Counted from the first letter of the stretch, positions 41,676 to 52,254 are shown. The stretch is 64,000 nt of DNA from JALOAR01 sp041649415 (GCA_041649415.1 JBAZND010000001.1:1-64000); one strand, 5' to 3'. Notes: generated by a model from the sequence alone, not told the origin. Translations and numbers: made by a program.

Positions 41676-42251
41676 TTAAACCGAATTCTTTTCTTCGTCT
41701 ATCTCCGCTTTTTTCAGATGTTCCACGGATAGTTTGGCGGGCAATATGGCTCTCGCAACCACGAATCCGACTATCCCCACGACAATACCTATAACGATAT
41801 CCGACGGCCAATGCACTCCCCCTATTATTCTCGCTATCCCTACGAGAGCCACGAGAGATGCGGCAACAATACCCGTCCTTCTCCGCATGGAAAGAAAAGA
41901 AAACGCAATGGGAACGAGCCAGGCCATGTGTCCGGACGGCATTCCGCTCTTAAGCGCGTGCGATATCACGGGCGATATGCCGAAAAATTCAAAAGGACGA
42001 GGCGAATAAAATAAACTGTAGAGCATTTCCGTGATTATTCCGCGCGAAATAATTATGGCTATTGTTGCTAGCGCAAAATAATAAAATTTAAGCTTAAAGC
42101 TTTTGATGCGAAAGACCGTTACGACAAACCACAAAGCGATCACCCACGGCAAAACCGAACCGACAAAAACCACTATCGGCTTCAAAAAAGAAGCGTGACT
42201 GATAGCGGTAAAAACGGTTCTTACCGCGGTTTCTTCAAAAGGAAATGGCAT
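41676..42251 (-). CDS. PAP2-family membrane phosphatase
   Basis: 191 aa with about five membrane helices. The three phosphatase motifs are visible: YSPRPFEF, GMPSGHMAW and ARIIGGVHWPSDIVIG. Such proteins hydrolyse lipid pyrophosphates, often undecaprenyl pyrophosphate, recycling the wall carrier. It lies between the DsbA-like gene and rpsR. Confidence 0.9.
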   Translation of the reverse strand: MPFPFEETAVRTVFTAISHASFLKPIVVFVGSVLPWVIALWFVVTVFRIKSFKLKFYYFALATIAIIISRGIITEMLYSLFYSPRPFEFFGISPVISHALKSGMPSGHMAWLVPIAFSFLSMRRRTGIVAASLVALVGIARIIGGVHWPSDIVIGIVVGIVGFVVARAILPAKLSVEHLKKAEIDEEKNSV

Positions 42252-42256
42252 ATATG

Positions 42257-42460
42257 CTAGTTCTTAATATAAGGCAAAAGACCCATAAACCTCGCTCTTT
42301 TTATAGCTTGTGCGAGTTTTCTCTGATGCTTGGCGCAAACGCCAGTATGCTTCGGATCTATTATTTTCGCTTGACCCGACACGAATCTTTTCAGTATGTC
42401 GGTGTCCTTATAGTCTATGTCTACAAGGTTTTGCGAGCAGAAAAAACACTGTCTTTCCAT
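42257..42460 (-). CDS. rpsR: Small-subunit ribosomal protein bS18
   Basis: 67 aa; CFFC at the start (zinc-type pair), DYKDTDILKRFVSGQAKIIDPKHTGVCAKHQRKL is the bS18 signature. It ends the rpsF-ssb-rpsR operon. Confidence 0.95.
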   Translation of the reverse strand: MERQCFFCSQNLVDIDYKDTDILKRFVSGQAKIIDPKHTGVCAKHQRKLAQAIKRARFMGLLPYIKN

Positions 42461-42487
42461 TAGTGTCCTACTTTACCACTATTAATC

Positions 42488-42973
42488 TTAAAAAGGCAAA
42501 TCTTCGGGCTTTATCTCGCCGTCATCCCCCATCTCTATGACCGGCACTTCCTGGCCTGACGGTTCGTCCTTCGCGAATTCATCCCTTTCCGCTTCTGAAA
42601 CATCGTTTCCTCTCTTGAATGTTTCTCCCCCTCGGGAAGCTCCCATGGGTCTTGGTCCGAGTTGCATTCTCTCGCCGATGATTTCCGTTACTCTTCGCGT
42701 AACTCCGTCTTTTCCCTGCCAGCTTCTCGTTTGAAGTCTTCCTTCAACGAAAACAATACTGCCTTTAATCAAAAATTGGCCGGCAACATCCGCTTGTCTG
42801 CCCCATAAAACCACGTTGTGAAATTCCGCCGCTTCTTTTTTACCGCCGGATTTATCGCTCCAAACTCGATTCGTGGCAATGCTTAAGGTAGTCACCCGGT
42901 CACCCATCGGAGTCGTTCTGATCTCGGGGTCTGCCGTCAATCTTCCCATTATGAATACCTTGTTTAAATTCAT
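42488..42973 (-). CDS. ssb: Single-stranded DNA-binding protein
   Basis: 161 aa: OB fold at about 1-108 (NKVFIMGRLTADPEIRTTPMGDRVTTLSIATNRVW, FHNVVLWGRQADVAGQFL) and an acidic tail. The C-terminal tip is EDLPF, matching the usual partner-binding DDIPF. Its place between rpsF and rpsR is the standard operon. Confidence 0.97.
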   Translation of the reverse strand: MNLNKVFIMGRLTADPEIRTTPMGDRVTTLSIATNRVWSDKSGGKKEAAEFHNVVLWGRQADVAGQFLIKGSIVFVEGRLQTRSWQGKDGVTRRVTEIIGERMQLGPRPMGASRGGETFKRGNDVSEAERDEFAKDEPSGQEVPVIEMGDDGEIKPEDLPF

Positions 42974-42976
42974 GGG

Positions 42977-43453
42977 TTATTTCGCGCTGTTTAGTATTTC
43001 TGCAAGTTTTTCATCAAGAGCGGCTTCATCCACTTTGCCTCCGCCTGGATATTCCTCTTTATTCTCCGCCACTTCGGCTTCGGGTAAATTCTCCTTCTCT
43101 TCTTCTGCCATAGGTTTTGTTTCAGGCTGAATTTCCTCCTCTCTTTGTACTCCCGAAAAACGAGGAACGTACTTTTTGGTGGGAGGAGTTACGAGAATGT
43201 GCCGGAGCACGCCCTCCGCGAACTTAAGCGGTTCGTCTATTTTTAAAACCGCGTTCGGCACCGATTCAAACGTGGCGGAACCGAAAAAAGCCGATGTTTG
43301 TTTCTTGATCGGATAAGCAAGCTTGATTTCCGAAAATTTTCCCTCCGAGATATTTTCGGCGCCGATTTGCGCAAGAACCCTCAACACGGCTTCTTTATCA
43401 GCCTCGGTTCTTGCAAGAAACGCTATTTCGTACGGTTTTTTCTCCTCTGACAT
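42977..43453 (-). CDS. rpsF: Small-subunit ribosomal protein bS6 with acidic extension
   Basis: 158 aa; about 1-100 is bS6 (YEIAFLARTEADKEAVLRVLAQI, KLAYPIKKQTSAFFGSATFE). A Glu/Pro/Lys-rich tail (about 110-158, EIQPETKPMAEEEKENLPE) extends beyond the usual 95-135 aa. bS6 forms a pair with bS18 in the 30S platform. First gene of the operon. Confidence 0.92.
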   Translation of the reverse strand: MSEEKKPYEIAFLARTEADKEAVLRVLAQIGAENISEGKFSEIKLAYPIKKQTSAFFGSATFESVPNAVLKIDEPLKFAEGVLRHILVTPPTKKYVPRFSGVQREEEIQPETKPMAEEEKENLPEAEVAENKEEYPGGGKVDEAALDEKLAEILNSAK

Positions 43454-43473
43454 TGACTCAAACTATCAAACGA

Positions 43474-46400
43474 CTAATCTTCTGTCAATTTCTCTTCAGA
43501 GTGAGCCTTTTCTTTTGAAGCGTCTTCTTCGGCGGTATTTTCCAGAGTTTCCGTAAGCGGAAATTCGTTACGATATGTCGTTCCTATCGGCAAGAGTCGT
43601 CCGATAATGACGTTTTCCTTAAGTCCTTTGAGACCATCTACTCTTCCCTCGCTTGCCGCCCCGACGAGGACCCTCGCGGTTTCTTGGAAAGACGCCGCCG
43701 CCAAGAATCCTTCTGAAGTCAAAGCCGATTTTGTGATGCTCAAAAGCAATTCTTCCGCTCGCGCCGGTACTTTCCCCGCTTTTTTAATTTCCCTGTTTGT
43801 TTCAAAGAATTTGGACTTATCCATCACTTCTCCCGTCACGAACTCGCTTTCTCCTGGGTCCGTAACTCTTATCCGACCGAACATCTGCTTGATTATAATC
43901 TCAATATGCTTGTTGTTTATTCCGGCTCCTTCGGAAAGATATATTCTCTGAACTTCCTGGATTATGTACCGATAAATAGCTTCTTTCCCTTTTAAGGCAT
44001 AAAGTTCTTTTAAGTCCAAGCTCCCTTCCGATATCGCCGTTCCTTTTTCTATCGTCTGGCCGGTTTCAACGTTCAAGAGAATGACTCTCGGGAATTGATA
44101 TTCCACCGTTTTTTCTTTTTTGGATTTGCCGCCGATTGCCTTAAGGCGAACTATGCGCGCATTTCCTTTTTCCTCAATGGAATCAACCACTGCGTCAAAT
44201 TCGGCGAGAGCCGCTTTTCCTTTCGGCGTCCGAACTTCAAAAAGTTCTTCAATGCGCGGAAGACCGGAAGTTATGTCCGCGCGAGCGACGCCTCCCGAGT
44301 GAGTGGTTCTCAAAGTCAGCTGCGTTCCCGGTTCGCCGATTGATTGCGCGGCGACTATGCCCACCGCTTCTCCGATTTTAATCGGCCTATTGTGTCCCAA
44401 ATCCAATCCGTAACACTTGGCGCAGACTCCATAGAGAGTCTTGCACGTCAAAACCGATCTGATCTTTACCGACGTAACATCCGACTCTTCTATTTCTTTT
44501 GCCAGTTTCATCGTTACCGGTTCACCGGCTTTAGCGATCGTTTTCCTGCCGGATTTTACGTCTTCCGCCAAAACGCGCGAGAATATTCTATCGGAGAACT
44601 TGTGTCCGTATTCCATTCCGTCTTCGCGAAGAACTTCTATGCTATCTTTCGTTTTGCAATCTTCTTCCCTGATTATTACGTCCTGTGCCACGTCAATCAT
44701 GCGTCTCGTAAGGTATCCCGCTTCGGCGGTTTTCAAGGCGGTGTCAACCAAACCCTTTCTGTTTCCGTGAACGGAATTGAAATACTGAAGAGGCGTAAAC
44801 CCTTCCTTATAAGAGGACGTAACCGGCACGTCCATGGTCTCTCCTTTCGGATTTTTCACGAGACCTCTCATACCCATCATCTGATTTATCTGTTCCCAAC
44901 TGCCTCTCGCTTCGGAAGAGATTATCTTATAAACGGAACTCTTAGGGTCGAGCGCCGTTGGGACGACTTTTTCGACTTGCGATTTCGCGTCATTCCAAAT
45001 TTCAATGACCCTCGCTCTCCTTTCTTCATCGGTCAAAAGACCTTCTTGATACTGTTCGTCGACGGTTTCTACTTTTTCATGGGCCTCGGCGATTATCGCC
45101 TTCTTCTCTTGAGGCACTTTGAGATCGGATATGCTCCAGGTAATCCCCGAGAGAGTGGCATACTGAAAACCAAGCTGGGAAATTTTATCCAAAATTTCAT
45201 TTGTTTCGGCGAATCCGTACTTTTCTATTACGCTCGCAAACAGCTGATTTAAGGCTTTTTTCGTTATGGCGTGATTTACGTACCCGAAATCGGCGGGAAT
45301 GGCTTCGTTGAAGATTATCCTGCCAACCGTAGTGTTAAGTTCTTTTCCGATGCTGATCGGCGCCTTGAGTCCCACTTCGCCGAATTCATAAGCAAGCTTG
45401 GCCTCTTCTTTGCTTCCGAAAATTTTGCCTGCTTGAGGTGCGTCTTTTTCTTCCTCGGTGAGATAAAAGAGTCCCAATACTATGTCGTTCCACGGTCCCG
45501 GAACCGGACTTCCCGAAGCCGGCTTCAGGATGTTTTTGGAGGAAAGCATCAAAGTGTCCGCTTCTTTTTGCGCCTCTTCGGTAAGCGGCAAATGAACGGC
45601 CATTTGGTCCCCGTCAAAGTCGGCGTTGAACCCGGAACATACGAGAGGCGGAATTTGCACCGTAAGGTCCTCAATCAAGTTGGGCCTGAAAGCCTGAACA
45701 CCAAGTCGGTGGAGAGTCGGCGCCCTGTTTAAAAGCACGTATCTGTTCTTTATGACTTCTTCCAATATTTCCCAGACTTCCGCCGGGCCGGACTCTATCA
45801 AGCGGTTCGCGTTCTTTACGTTGTGCGCCAGTCCCCTTTCTAAAATTTTGCTGATGACAAACGGTTTGAAAAGTTCCAGCGCCATTTTCTTGGGAATACC
45901 GCATTCATCGTATTTAAGTTTCGGACCGACAACGATAACGGACCTTCCCGAATAGTCCACGCGCTTTCCCAAAAGGTTCTGTCTGAACCTTCCCTGTTTT
46001 CCTTTAAGCATGTCCGCGAGAGAACGAAGCGGTCTTCTTCTTGAAGTGAGCTGCGCTCTTCCCATTCTCGCCGTATTGTCTATTAAGGCGTCAACGGCTT
46101 CCTGAAGCATTCTTTTTTCGTTCACAACGATAATATCCGGAGCGTTAAGTTCCAAAAGCTTTCTCAAACGGTTGTTCCGGTTAATGACCCTTCTGTAAAG
46201 ATCGTTCAAGTCCGAAGTCGCGTATCTGCCTCCGTCAAGCGCGACCATCGGTCTTAAATCGGGAGGGAGAACCGGAAGTTCCGTCATTATCATCCACTCG
46301 GGACGAACGCCGCTTCGCTGCATCGCCGTAAAGAATTTGAGCCTTCGCGAGAGATGCTGTCTGCGGTTGGCGTCTTCGGTCTTGCCGAATTCCTTTTCTA

Positions 46401-47085
46401 TCGCCTTGATTTCCTTGTCTATATCTACGTCCTCAAGTACTTTCCGAACGCCTTCCGCTCCGCTCATGGAAACGAAAACGTCTCCGAATCTTCTTGAGAG
46501 GGAATAATATTCCGTTTCCGAGAGAACCATTCCCGGGCGAAGATCTTTTAAAGTCTGGCGGGTTTGTTCCGCCGCCACTTCAAGCTCATCCTTTATCTCG
46601 TCTTCCATTCTCCGGCGAGATTTAAGTTCCTTATCAATTTCGCCGAGGGCCGCTTTTCTTCTTTCTTCGTCAACCTGGGTAACGATAAACGCCGCGTAAT
46701 AAATAACCTTTTCCAGTTTTGAGACGGGAACGTTTATGGCAAGTCCGATTCTTGACGGTACACTCCTCAAAAACCAAATATGGGCAACCGGAGCGGCGAG
46801 ACTGATGTGTCCCATTCGCTCGCGTCTCACGGACGCTCTCGTTACCTCAACTCCGCACTTGTCGCATTTGATCCCCTTATAGCGGACTTTCTTATACTTT
46901 CCGCAATAACATTCGTAATCTTTGGTGGGGCCGAAAATGCGTTCCGAAAAAAGACCATCTTTTTCGGGACGTTGAGTTCGGTAATTGATGGTTTCCGGTT
47001 TCGTTATCTCGCCGTAAGACCATCTCCTTATTTCCTCGGGAGAAGCAACCTTTAATCTTATTGAATTGAAATTGAAGTTATCCAT
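43474..47085 (-). CDS. rpoC: RNA polymerase subunit beta-prime
   Basis: 1203 aa. The first zinc site (CYCGKYKKVRYKGIKCDKC, about 59-78), catalytic NADFDGDQMAVH (about 487-498), the second zinc site (CKTLYGVCAKC) and the trigger-loop SIGEPGTQLTLRTTHSGG are all present. The C-terminus ends in a Glu/Lys-rich tail. It follows rpoB by 8 bp. Confidence 0.98.
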   Translation of the reverse strand: MDNFNFNSIRLKVASPEEIRRWSYGEITKPETINYRTQRPEKDGLFSERIFGPTKDYECYCGKYKKVRYKGIKCDKCGVEVTRASVRRERMGHISLAAPVAHIWFLRSVPSRIGLAINVPVSKLEKVIYYAAFIVTQVDEERRKAALGEIDKELKSRRRMEDEIKDELEVAAEQTRQTLKDLRPGMVLSETEYYSLSRRFGDVFVSMSGAEGVRKVLEDVDIDKEIKAIEKEFGKTEDANRRQHLSRRLKFFTAMQRSGVRPEWMIMTELPVLPPDLRPMVALDGGRYATSDLNDLYRRVINRNNRLRKLLELNAPDIIVVNEKRMLQEAVDALIDNTARMGRAQLTSRRRPLRSLADMLKGKQGRFRQNLLGKRVDYSGRSVIVVGPKLKYDECGIPKKMALELFKPFVISKILERGLAHNVKNANRLIESGPAEVWEILEEVIKNRYVLLNRAPTLHRLGVQAFRPNLIEDLTVQIPPLVCSGFNADFDGDQMAVHLPLTEEAQKEADTLMLSSKNILKPASGSPVPGPWNDIVLGLFYLTEEEKDAPQAGKIFGSKEEAKLAYEFGEVGLKAPISIGKELNTTVGRIIFNEAIPADFGYVNHAITKKALNQLFASVIEKYGFAETNEILDKISQLGFQYATLSGITWSISDLKVPQEKKAIIAEAHEKVETVDEQYQEGLLTDEERRARVIEIWNDAKSQVEKVVPTALDPKSSVYKIISSEARGSWEQINQMMGMRGLVKNPKGETMDVPVTSSYKEGFTPLQYFNSVHGNRKGLVDTALKTAEAGYLTRRMIDVAQDVIIREEDCKTKDSIEVLREDGMEYGHKFSDRIFSRVLAEDVKSGRKTIAKAGEPVTMKLAKEIEESDVTSVKIRSVLTCKTLYGVCAKCYGLDLGHNRPIKIGEAVGIVAAQSIGEPGTQLTLRTTHSGGVARADITSGLPRIEELFEVRTPKGKAALAEFDAVVDSIEEKGNARIVRLKAIGGKSKKEKTVEYQFPRVILLNVETGQTIEKGTAISEGSLDLKELYALKGKEAIYRYIIQEVQRIYLSEGAGINNKHIEIIIKQMFGRIRVTDPGESEFVTGEVMDKSKFFETNREIKKAGKVPARAEELLLSITKSALTSEGFLAAASFQETARVLVGAASEGRVDGLKGLKENVIIGRLLPIGTTYRNEFPLTETLENTAEEDASKEKAHSEEKLTED

Positions 47086-47093
47086 TTGTTTTT

Positions 47094-50000
47094 TTACGCT
47101 TCTTCTCCATCGGTTTCTTCATTCTCGCCTCCCGCACCTGTACTTCTTCGGCGGTGAGACTGTCCCGATTCTTCTCCTTCAGAAAGAAGTTCAATGTTTA
47201 AGCCCAATGCCTTAAGTTCGCTTGTCATGACGTTAAAGGTCGCGGGAATGTTCGGCTGTTTTATTTTTTCATCCCTCACGATCGCTTCGTAAGCGGCCGA
47301 TCGTCCGAGCACGTCATCCGATTTTATGGTTAGCATTTCCTGAAGAGTATGGGACGAGCCGTATCCTTCAAGCGCCCACACTTCCATTTCTCCGAATCTT
47401 TGTCCTCCGAATTGAGCTTTTCCGCCCAAAGGTTGCTGGGTAATAAGACTGTACGGGCCGATTGATCTCATATGCACTTTATCAAGCACCATGTGGTTCA
47501 ATTTAAGCATGTATATCCGGCCGACAGTCGCTTTGCCGTTAAAGAGTTGTCCCGTTCGTCCGTCATAAAGAGGAACTTTTCCATCATCCGGTATTCCCGC
47601 TTTTTTAAGCTCTTCTCTTATTTCTTCCTCCGAAGCGCCAGCAAGCGCCGGAGTGTGCGCTAAGTATCCCAACTTTTCCGCCGCCCAACCCAAATGTGTT
47701 TCCAAAATTTGTCCCAAGTTCATTCGGCTCGCGACTCCGAGCGGATTTAATATGATGTCCACCGGCGTTCCGTCTTCAAGGAAAGGCATGTCTTCCACTG
47801 GCCTGATTTGCGAGATAACGCCCTTGTTTCCGTGCCTTCCGGCCATTTTATCTCCTGCTTGAATGTTTCTGAGAGAAGCGACTTGAACTTGAATTCTTCT
47901 TATGATTCCCGGATCAAGCTTATCTCCCTTTTCTCTGTCAAAAATCCGGACGCCCACTATTCTTCCGCTTTTTCCGTGCGGAACGATAAGCGAAGCGTCT
48001 TTAACATCCCTCGCTTTTTCTCCGAATATCGCGCGTAAAAGTCTTTCTTCGGAGGTAAGTTCCGCTTCTCCTTTCGGCGAAATTTTACCGACCAAAATAT
48101 CTCCTGCCAGAACTTCGGCGCCGATGCGAACAATGCCTTCTTCGTCCAAATTCTTAAGCTTATCTTCGGAAACGTTCGGAATGTCGGGAGTCGTTACTTC
48201 GGGGCCCAACTTCGTGTCCCGAACGTCACAAATGAAATCTTCTATGTGAACGGACGTATATCTGTCCTGTTCCACGACCCTCTCGGAAACGATGATCGCG
48301 TCTTCATAATTGGCTCCTTCCCAAGATACGAAAGCCACCATTAAATTTTGCCCCAAGGCAAGAACTCCGTCTTTCGTTGACGGCCCGTCTCCTATCACGT
48401 CTCCTTTTTTGATTTTGTCTCCGATCATGACAACAGGCTTGTAAGAAAAAGCGATATACTGGTTCGTCATTCTGAATTTCTCCAGTTTGTATTCGTGCTT
48501 CTTGCCCTCGTCGTTCAAAACGACTATACGCGACGCGTCAACCGCGGTAACCGTACCATCTTCTTCGGCGATGATGACATGTCCGGAATCGTACGCGGCT
48601 TTCTTTTCCATTCCGGTACCGACAAGCGGAATCTCGGGTTTAAGAGAAGGAACGGCTTGTTTTTGCATGTTTGATCCCATGAGCGCGCGTTTCGCGTCAT
48701 CGTTTTCCAAAAACGGTATGAGCGAAGCTCCGACTGAAAGAATTTCGGAAGGCGAAACGTCTAACAGGTCCGCTTCATCTCTCGGGATGTTTATAGGTTT
48801 TCCTTGATAGCGGGCTTCAACTATCTTGTTCGCAAGCGTGTTTTTTTCCAGATCAAGTTTTTCTCCCGAATGGACTATTTTATGTTTTTCTTCTTCAAAA
48901 GCGTCCATCCATACGATTTCTTTTGAGAGTTTTCCTTTCTCAAGTTTTACGTAAGGCGCTTCTATGAATCCGTGTTTGTTCGTGCGGGCAAATATTGAAA
49001 GATAGTTTATGAGACCGATGTTTTGTCCTTCGGGCGTTTGGATCGGACAAAGTCTTCCGTAATGGGAAGGATGAACGTCTCTTACTTCAAATCCGGCTCT
49101 TTCTTTAGTGAGTCCTCCCGGGCCCAATGCGGAAATCCTTCTCTTGTGTTCAAGTTCGGTCAAGGGATTTACCTGATCCATAAATTGAGACATTGAGCTC
49201 GTAGCGAAGAAATCGCGGACAGAAGCGATAAGCGGACGAACGTTTACGAGTTGCACTGGCGTGAGAGTCGCTTTTTCAAGCGTGGACATTCTGTCCTGGA
49301 CTATTCTTCTCATTCGGCTGAATCCCAATCTCATTCTCATTTGCAAAAGCTCTCCCACCGCGCGAACTCTTCTGTTTCCCAAATGATCTATGTCGTCCTC
49401 TTTCGCTCTCTGGTCTTCGTTTAAAGCGATTATTTCTTTTATTATTTTAATGACGTCGTCCTGACCCAAAAGTCTTTCCGAAGTTTCTCCCGTCTCTAAT
49501 CTTTGGCTTATCTTAAATCTTCCGACTTCGGAAAGATCGTATCTGTCGTCTCTCTTAAACATTGAGTCAATGAGAGATTTGGCGGCATCAGCGGTCGCAA
49601 GATCGCCCGGCCGGAGCCTCCTATATATTTCCATGTAGCTTTCGGCAGGAGTTTTCGCCGCATCTTTCTTTAAAGTGGCTTCTATGTACTCTGATTCTTT
49701 TCCTTCGGCAAAAGCGGCTTTTATTTCTTCATCGGTCGCAAAACCGAATACGCGAAGAAAAGAAGTTACCGGCACCTTCCTGCGTCTGTCAATTTTAACT
49801 TGTATTGTTCCGTCATAATCCGTGGCGAATTCTATCCAGGCTCCTCTGTTCGGAATCACCTTCGCCCCGAAGAGTCTATTTCCGCGAACGTTATCGGCGG
49901 TAAAATAAACGCCGGGACTGCGAACAAGCTGGGAAATTATGACGCGCTCAACGCCGTTTATGATAAAAGTGCCCCGCTTGGTCATTATGGGAAAATCGCC

Positions 50001-50321
50001 GAAATATATCTCCTGCTCCGTTTTTTTCTTAGTAATGAGGTTCTGAAGCTCCACTTTCATCCGGAGAGGAGCTTCGTAAGTCAACGCCTTGTCTTTAACC
50101 TCTTCTATTCCGAATTTCGGCTCGTCAAAATAAAAATCCTTAAAATGCAGCTCAAACTCTTTGCCGGAGTAGTCGCTTATGGGAGAAACCTCCTTTAAGA
50201 GCTCTTTTAAGCCTTTTTCTTTAAACCAATTGAACGAATCCGTCTGTATTGAGACGAGATCCGGTTCCTTAACGAAAGAACCGGGGTGCGAGGAAAAAAC
50301 TCTGGTTTTTTGTTTTGGCAT
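47094..50321 (-). CDS. rpoB: RNA polymerase subunit beta
   Basis: 1075 aa, at the compact end of the family (E. coli 1342). Rifampicin-region motifs are visible (SQFMDQVNPLTELEHKRRISALGPGGL) along with GRHGNKGVIS and the C-terminal GGKAQFGGQRFGEMEVWALEGYG. The start follows a 49-bp gap from mltG that includes a CCTC hairpin. No rplL/rplJ upstream; the standard L7/L12-rpoBC linkage is broken here. Confidence 0.98.
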   Translation of the reverse strand: MPKQKTRVFSSHPGSFVKEPDLVSIQTDSFNWFKEKGLKELLKEVSPISDYSGKEFELHFKDFYFDEPKFGIEEVKDKALTYEAPLRMKVELQNLITKKKTEQEIYFGDFPIMTKRGTFIINGVERVIISQLVRSPGVYFTADNVRGNRLFGAKVIPNRGAWIEFATDYDGTIQVKIDRRRKVPVTSFLRVFGFATDEEIKAAFAEGKESEYIEATLKKDAAKTPAESYMEIYRRLRPGDLATADAAKSLIDSMFKRDDRYDLSEVGRFKISQRLETGETSERLLGQDDVIKIIKEIIALNEDQRAKEDDIDHLGNRRVRAVGELLQMRMRLGFSRMRRIVQDRMSTLEKATLTPVQLVNVRPLIASVRDFFATSSMSQFMDQVNPLTELEHKRRISALGPGGLTKERAGFEVRDVHPSHYGRLCPIQTPEGQNIGLINYLSIFARTNKHGFIEAPYVKLEKGKLSKEIVWMDAFEEEKHKIVHSGEKLDLEKNTLANKIVEARYQGKPINIPRDEADLLDVSPSEILSVGASLIPFLENDDAKRALMGSNMQKQAVPSLKPEIPLVGTGMEKKAAYDSGHVIIAEEDGTVTAVDASRIVVLNDEGKKHEYKLEKFRMTNQYIAFSYKPVVMIGDKIKKGDVIGDGPSTKDGVLALGQNLMVAFVSWEGANYEDAIIVSERVVEQDRYTSVHIEDFICDVRDTKLGPEVTTPDIPNVSEDKLKNLDEEGIVRIGAEVLAGDILVGKISPKGEAELTSEERLLRAIFGEKARDVKDASLIVPHGKSGRIVGVRIFDREKGDKLDPGIIRRIQVQVASLRNIQAGDKMAGRHGNKGVISQIRPVEDMPFLEDGTPVDIILNPLGVASRMNLGQILETHLGWAAEKLGYLAHTPALAGASEEEIREELKKAGIPDDGKVPLYDGRTGQLFNGKATVGRIYMLKLNHMVLDKVHMRSIGPYSLITQQPLGGKAQFGGQRFGEMEVWALEGYGSSHTLQEMLTIKSDDVLGRSAAYEAIVRDEKIKQPNIPATFNVMTSELKALGLNIELLSEGEESGQSHRRRSTGAGGENEETDGEEA

Positions 50322-50370
50322 TGGACAATAAAAAACCCTCCAAACTGGTCTTTGGGCTAAAGGGGTGAGT

Positions 50371-51162
50371 TTATCTCAGGTATTTAACGATATTTTGAGT
50401 GTGCTCGTCAAGAGTCTTGGCGAAGACCGTTTTGCCGGTCTTTGGATCGGATATGAAATACCAATATTCCGAAGCTTCCGGGAAAAGGGCCGCCTTTATG
50501 GCCGAAAGTCCGGGATTTGATATGGGTCCCGGTGGCAAACCTTTATTCTTATACGTATTATAAAGAGAATCTATCTCTTTGTCGCTGGGGATAACTTTGT
50601 CGCACCAATATTTATCCTTAATGTAACAAAGAGTGGCGTCAATCTGAAGCGGTATCCCCTCTTTAATCCGCTTGAAAATTACCCCCGCCGCAATCGCTCG
50701 CTCGTCTTTATCATCTGGTATCTCCTTTTCTATAAGAGAAGCCATTATGACTTTCTCTAAAACATCGCTTTTGCTCACGAAAAGAACCGATGCTTTCTCA
50801 TTCCAATTTTCTAAAAATTTTCTGGCTACGACTTTGGGAGATGAATTTTCGTAAAATTCGTACGTATCTGGAAAAAGAAATCCTTCAAGCGTATCGGCTC
50901 CTTTCAAAAACCAATACTCATTAAATTTATCTGCCTTAAGCGATGCAAATGATCCCTCTTCGGAAATGATATGATTCTCAAAAAGAATTTTATCTATTTG
51001 ATAAGAAGTCAGTCCTTCGGGAATGGTTATTTTTCTAACCGGATAAACAAGCGGTTCTTTGGGTGAGGAAACGTAAACAATCGCGGCAACGGCTAATACC
51101 ACGATAATTGAAACTATTAATGTTGATTTAAACCGATCTTCTCGCGGCAATATTCTGAACAA
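50371..51162 (-). CDS. mltG: Endolytic murein transglycosylase MltG
   Basis: 263 aa: one membrane helix (about 11-31), a LysM-like domain (IPEGLTSYQIDKILFENHII) and the YceG catalytic domain with the key Glu in MASLIEKEIPDDKDER and the LPPGPISNPGLSAIKAAL signature. It cuts nascent peptidoglycan strands. Shorter than the usual 340 aa but intact. It overlaps rodA by 35 bp, so wall elongation and cutting genes are coupled. Confidence 0.95.
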   Translation of the reverse strand: MFRILPREDRFKSTLIVSIIVVLAVAAIVYVSSPKEPLVYPVRKITIPEGLTSYQIDKILFENHIISEEGSFASLKADKFNEYWFLKGADTLEGFLFPDTYEFYENSSPKVVARKFLENWNEKASVLFVSKSDVLEKVIMASLIEKEIPDDKDERAIAAGVIFKRIKEGIPLQIDATLCYIKDKYWCDKVIPSDKEIDSLYNTYKNKGLPPGPISNPGLSAIKAALFPEASEYWYFISDPKTGKTVFAKTLDEHTQNIVKYLR

Positions 51163-52204
51163 TTCCCAGTAGAAACATTAGTGCTATAAGATTCGACCCG
51201 CCCGCGGACAGAAAAGGAAAAGCCACGCCGACGACCGGAGTAAATCCGACAACCGACCCCATATTGACCGCAAACTGTAATCCTAAGAATATCATAGTCC
51301 CGAGACAAATAAACTTACTGAAATTGTCTCCCGCCGTAGAACCGATTAAAGCCACGCGCCACATCATTAGAGCAAAGGCAATTATCACAAGTCCCCCGCC
51401 TAAGAGTCCCCATTCTTCGGTAAAAGAAGCAAAGGCGAAATCCGTTTGGGCGGCCGGTAAAAATCCAAGCTGGACTATTTCTCCTTGCCGAAATCCTTTT
51501 CCGAAAATTCCGGCCGATCCTATGGCGTTTTTAGATTGTATAACGTTGTAATTTACGCCAAGTGGGTCCGCTTCCGGATTAAACACCGCAAGTATTCTCT
51601 CTTTCTGGTAATCCTTAAGCCCGAAATTCCAGGCAATAACTCCAAGGAGTGCGAAAAGGGCGACTCCTACGGCAATGTATTTTATCGGCAATCCGGCAAC
51701 TAATAAAAATCCGAACCATATTCCGAAAAGGATTAAAGCCGATCCCAAATCCGGTTCCATGAGGATAAGCCCCATCGGCACCGCAAAATACGCGAAAGAC
51801 TGAAGAATAATAATCGGTCTCTTTATGCTTATGTGTCTTCCGCTAAAAAATGCAGCAAGAACAACTATAAGAGCGACCTTCGCGAATTCGGACGGTTGTA
51901 ACCTAAAGAATTTAAAATCTAGCCAGCTTTTGCTTCCGTTTACTTCCACTCCCACGAAATGAGTAAGCACGAGAAGAAGCACGCTAAACGCAAGGATTAA
52001 AAAAATAAGCCATCTGTAATTTACGAGGTGTCTTAAGTCAAACATGGGAGTCGCAATGAGAAAAATCATTCCGATTCCCAAAAAAATAATTTGCTTTGTG
52101 AAAAGGTCTTGTGACGAAGAAAGAAGAACCAAAAGACCGGCCAAAGCGAGAAAAATAATTGCGGCGTTAAGAATCCAATCCGCTCTTTTAACTGCTTGAA
52201 ACAT
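51128..52204 (-). CDS. rodA: RodA/FtsW-type peptidoglycan polymerase
   Basis: 358 aa from the ATG at 52204; a TTG two codons earlier is weaker. About ten membrane helices; signature motifs NGSKSWLDFKFFRLQPSEFAK, MEPDLGSALILFG and the C-terminal FPFLSAGGSNLIALMFLLGI are present. SEDS glycosyltransferase for elongation. -10 TATAAT at 52222-52227. Confidence 0.95.
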   Translation of the reverse strand: MFQAVKRADWILNAAIIFLALAGLLVLLSSSQDLFTKQIIFLGIGMIFLIATPMFDLRHLVNYRWLIFLILAFSVLLLVLTHFVGVEVNGSKSWLDFKFFRLQPSEFAKVALIVVLAAFFSGRHISIKRPIIILQSFAYFAVPMGLILMEPDLGSALILFGIWFGFLLVAGLPIKYIAVGVALFALLGVIAWNFGLKDYQKERILAVFNPEADPLGVNYNVIQSKNAIGSAGIFGKGFRQGEIVQLGFLPAAQTDFAFASFTEEWGLLGGGLVIIAFALMMWRVALIGSTAGDNFSKFICLGTMIFLGLQFAVNMGSVVGFTPVVGVAFPFLSAGGSNLIALMFLLGIVQNIAARRSV

Positions 52205-52254
52205 TTCCAAATCAAAATTAAATTATACCCATTTAAAAGTCCAATCGGGAACCC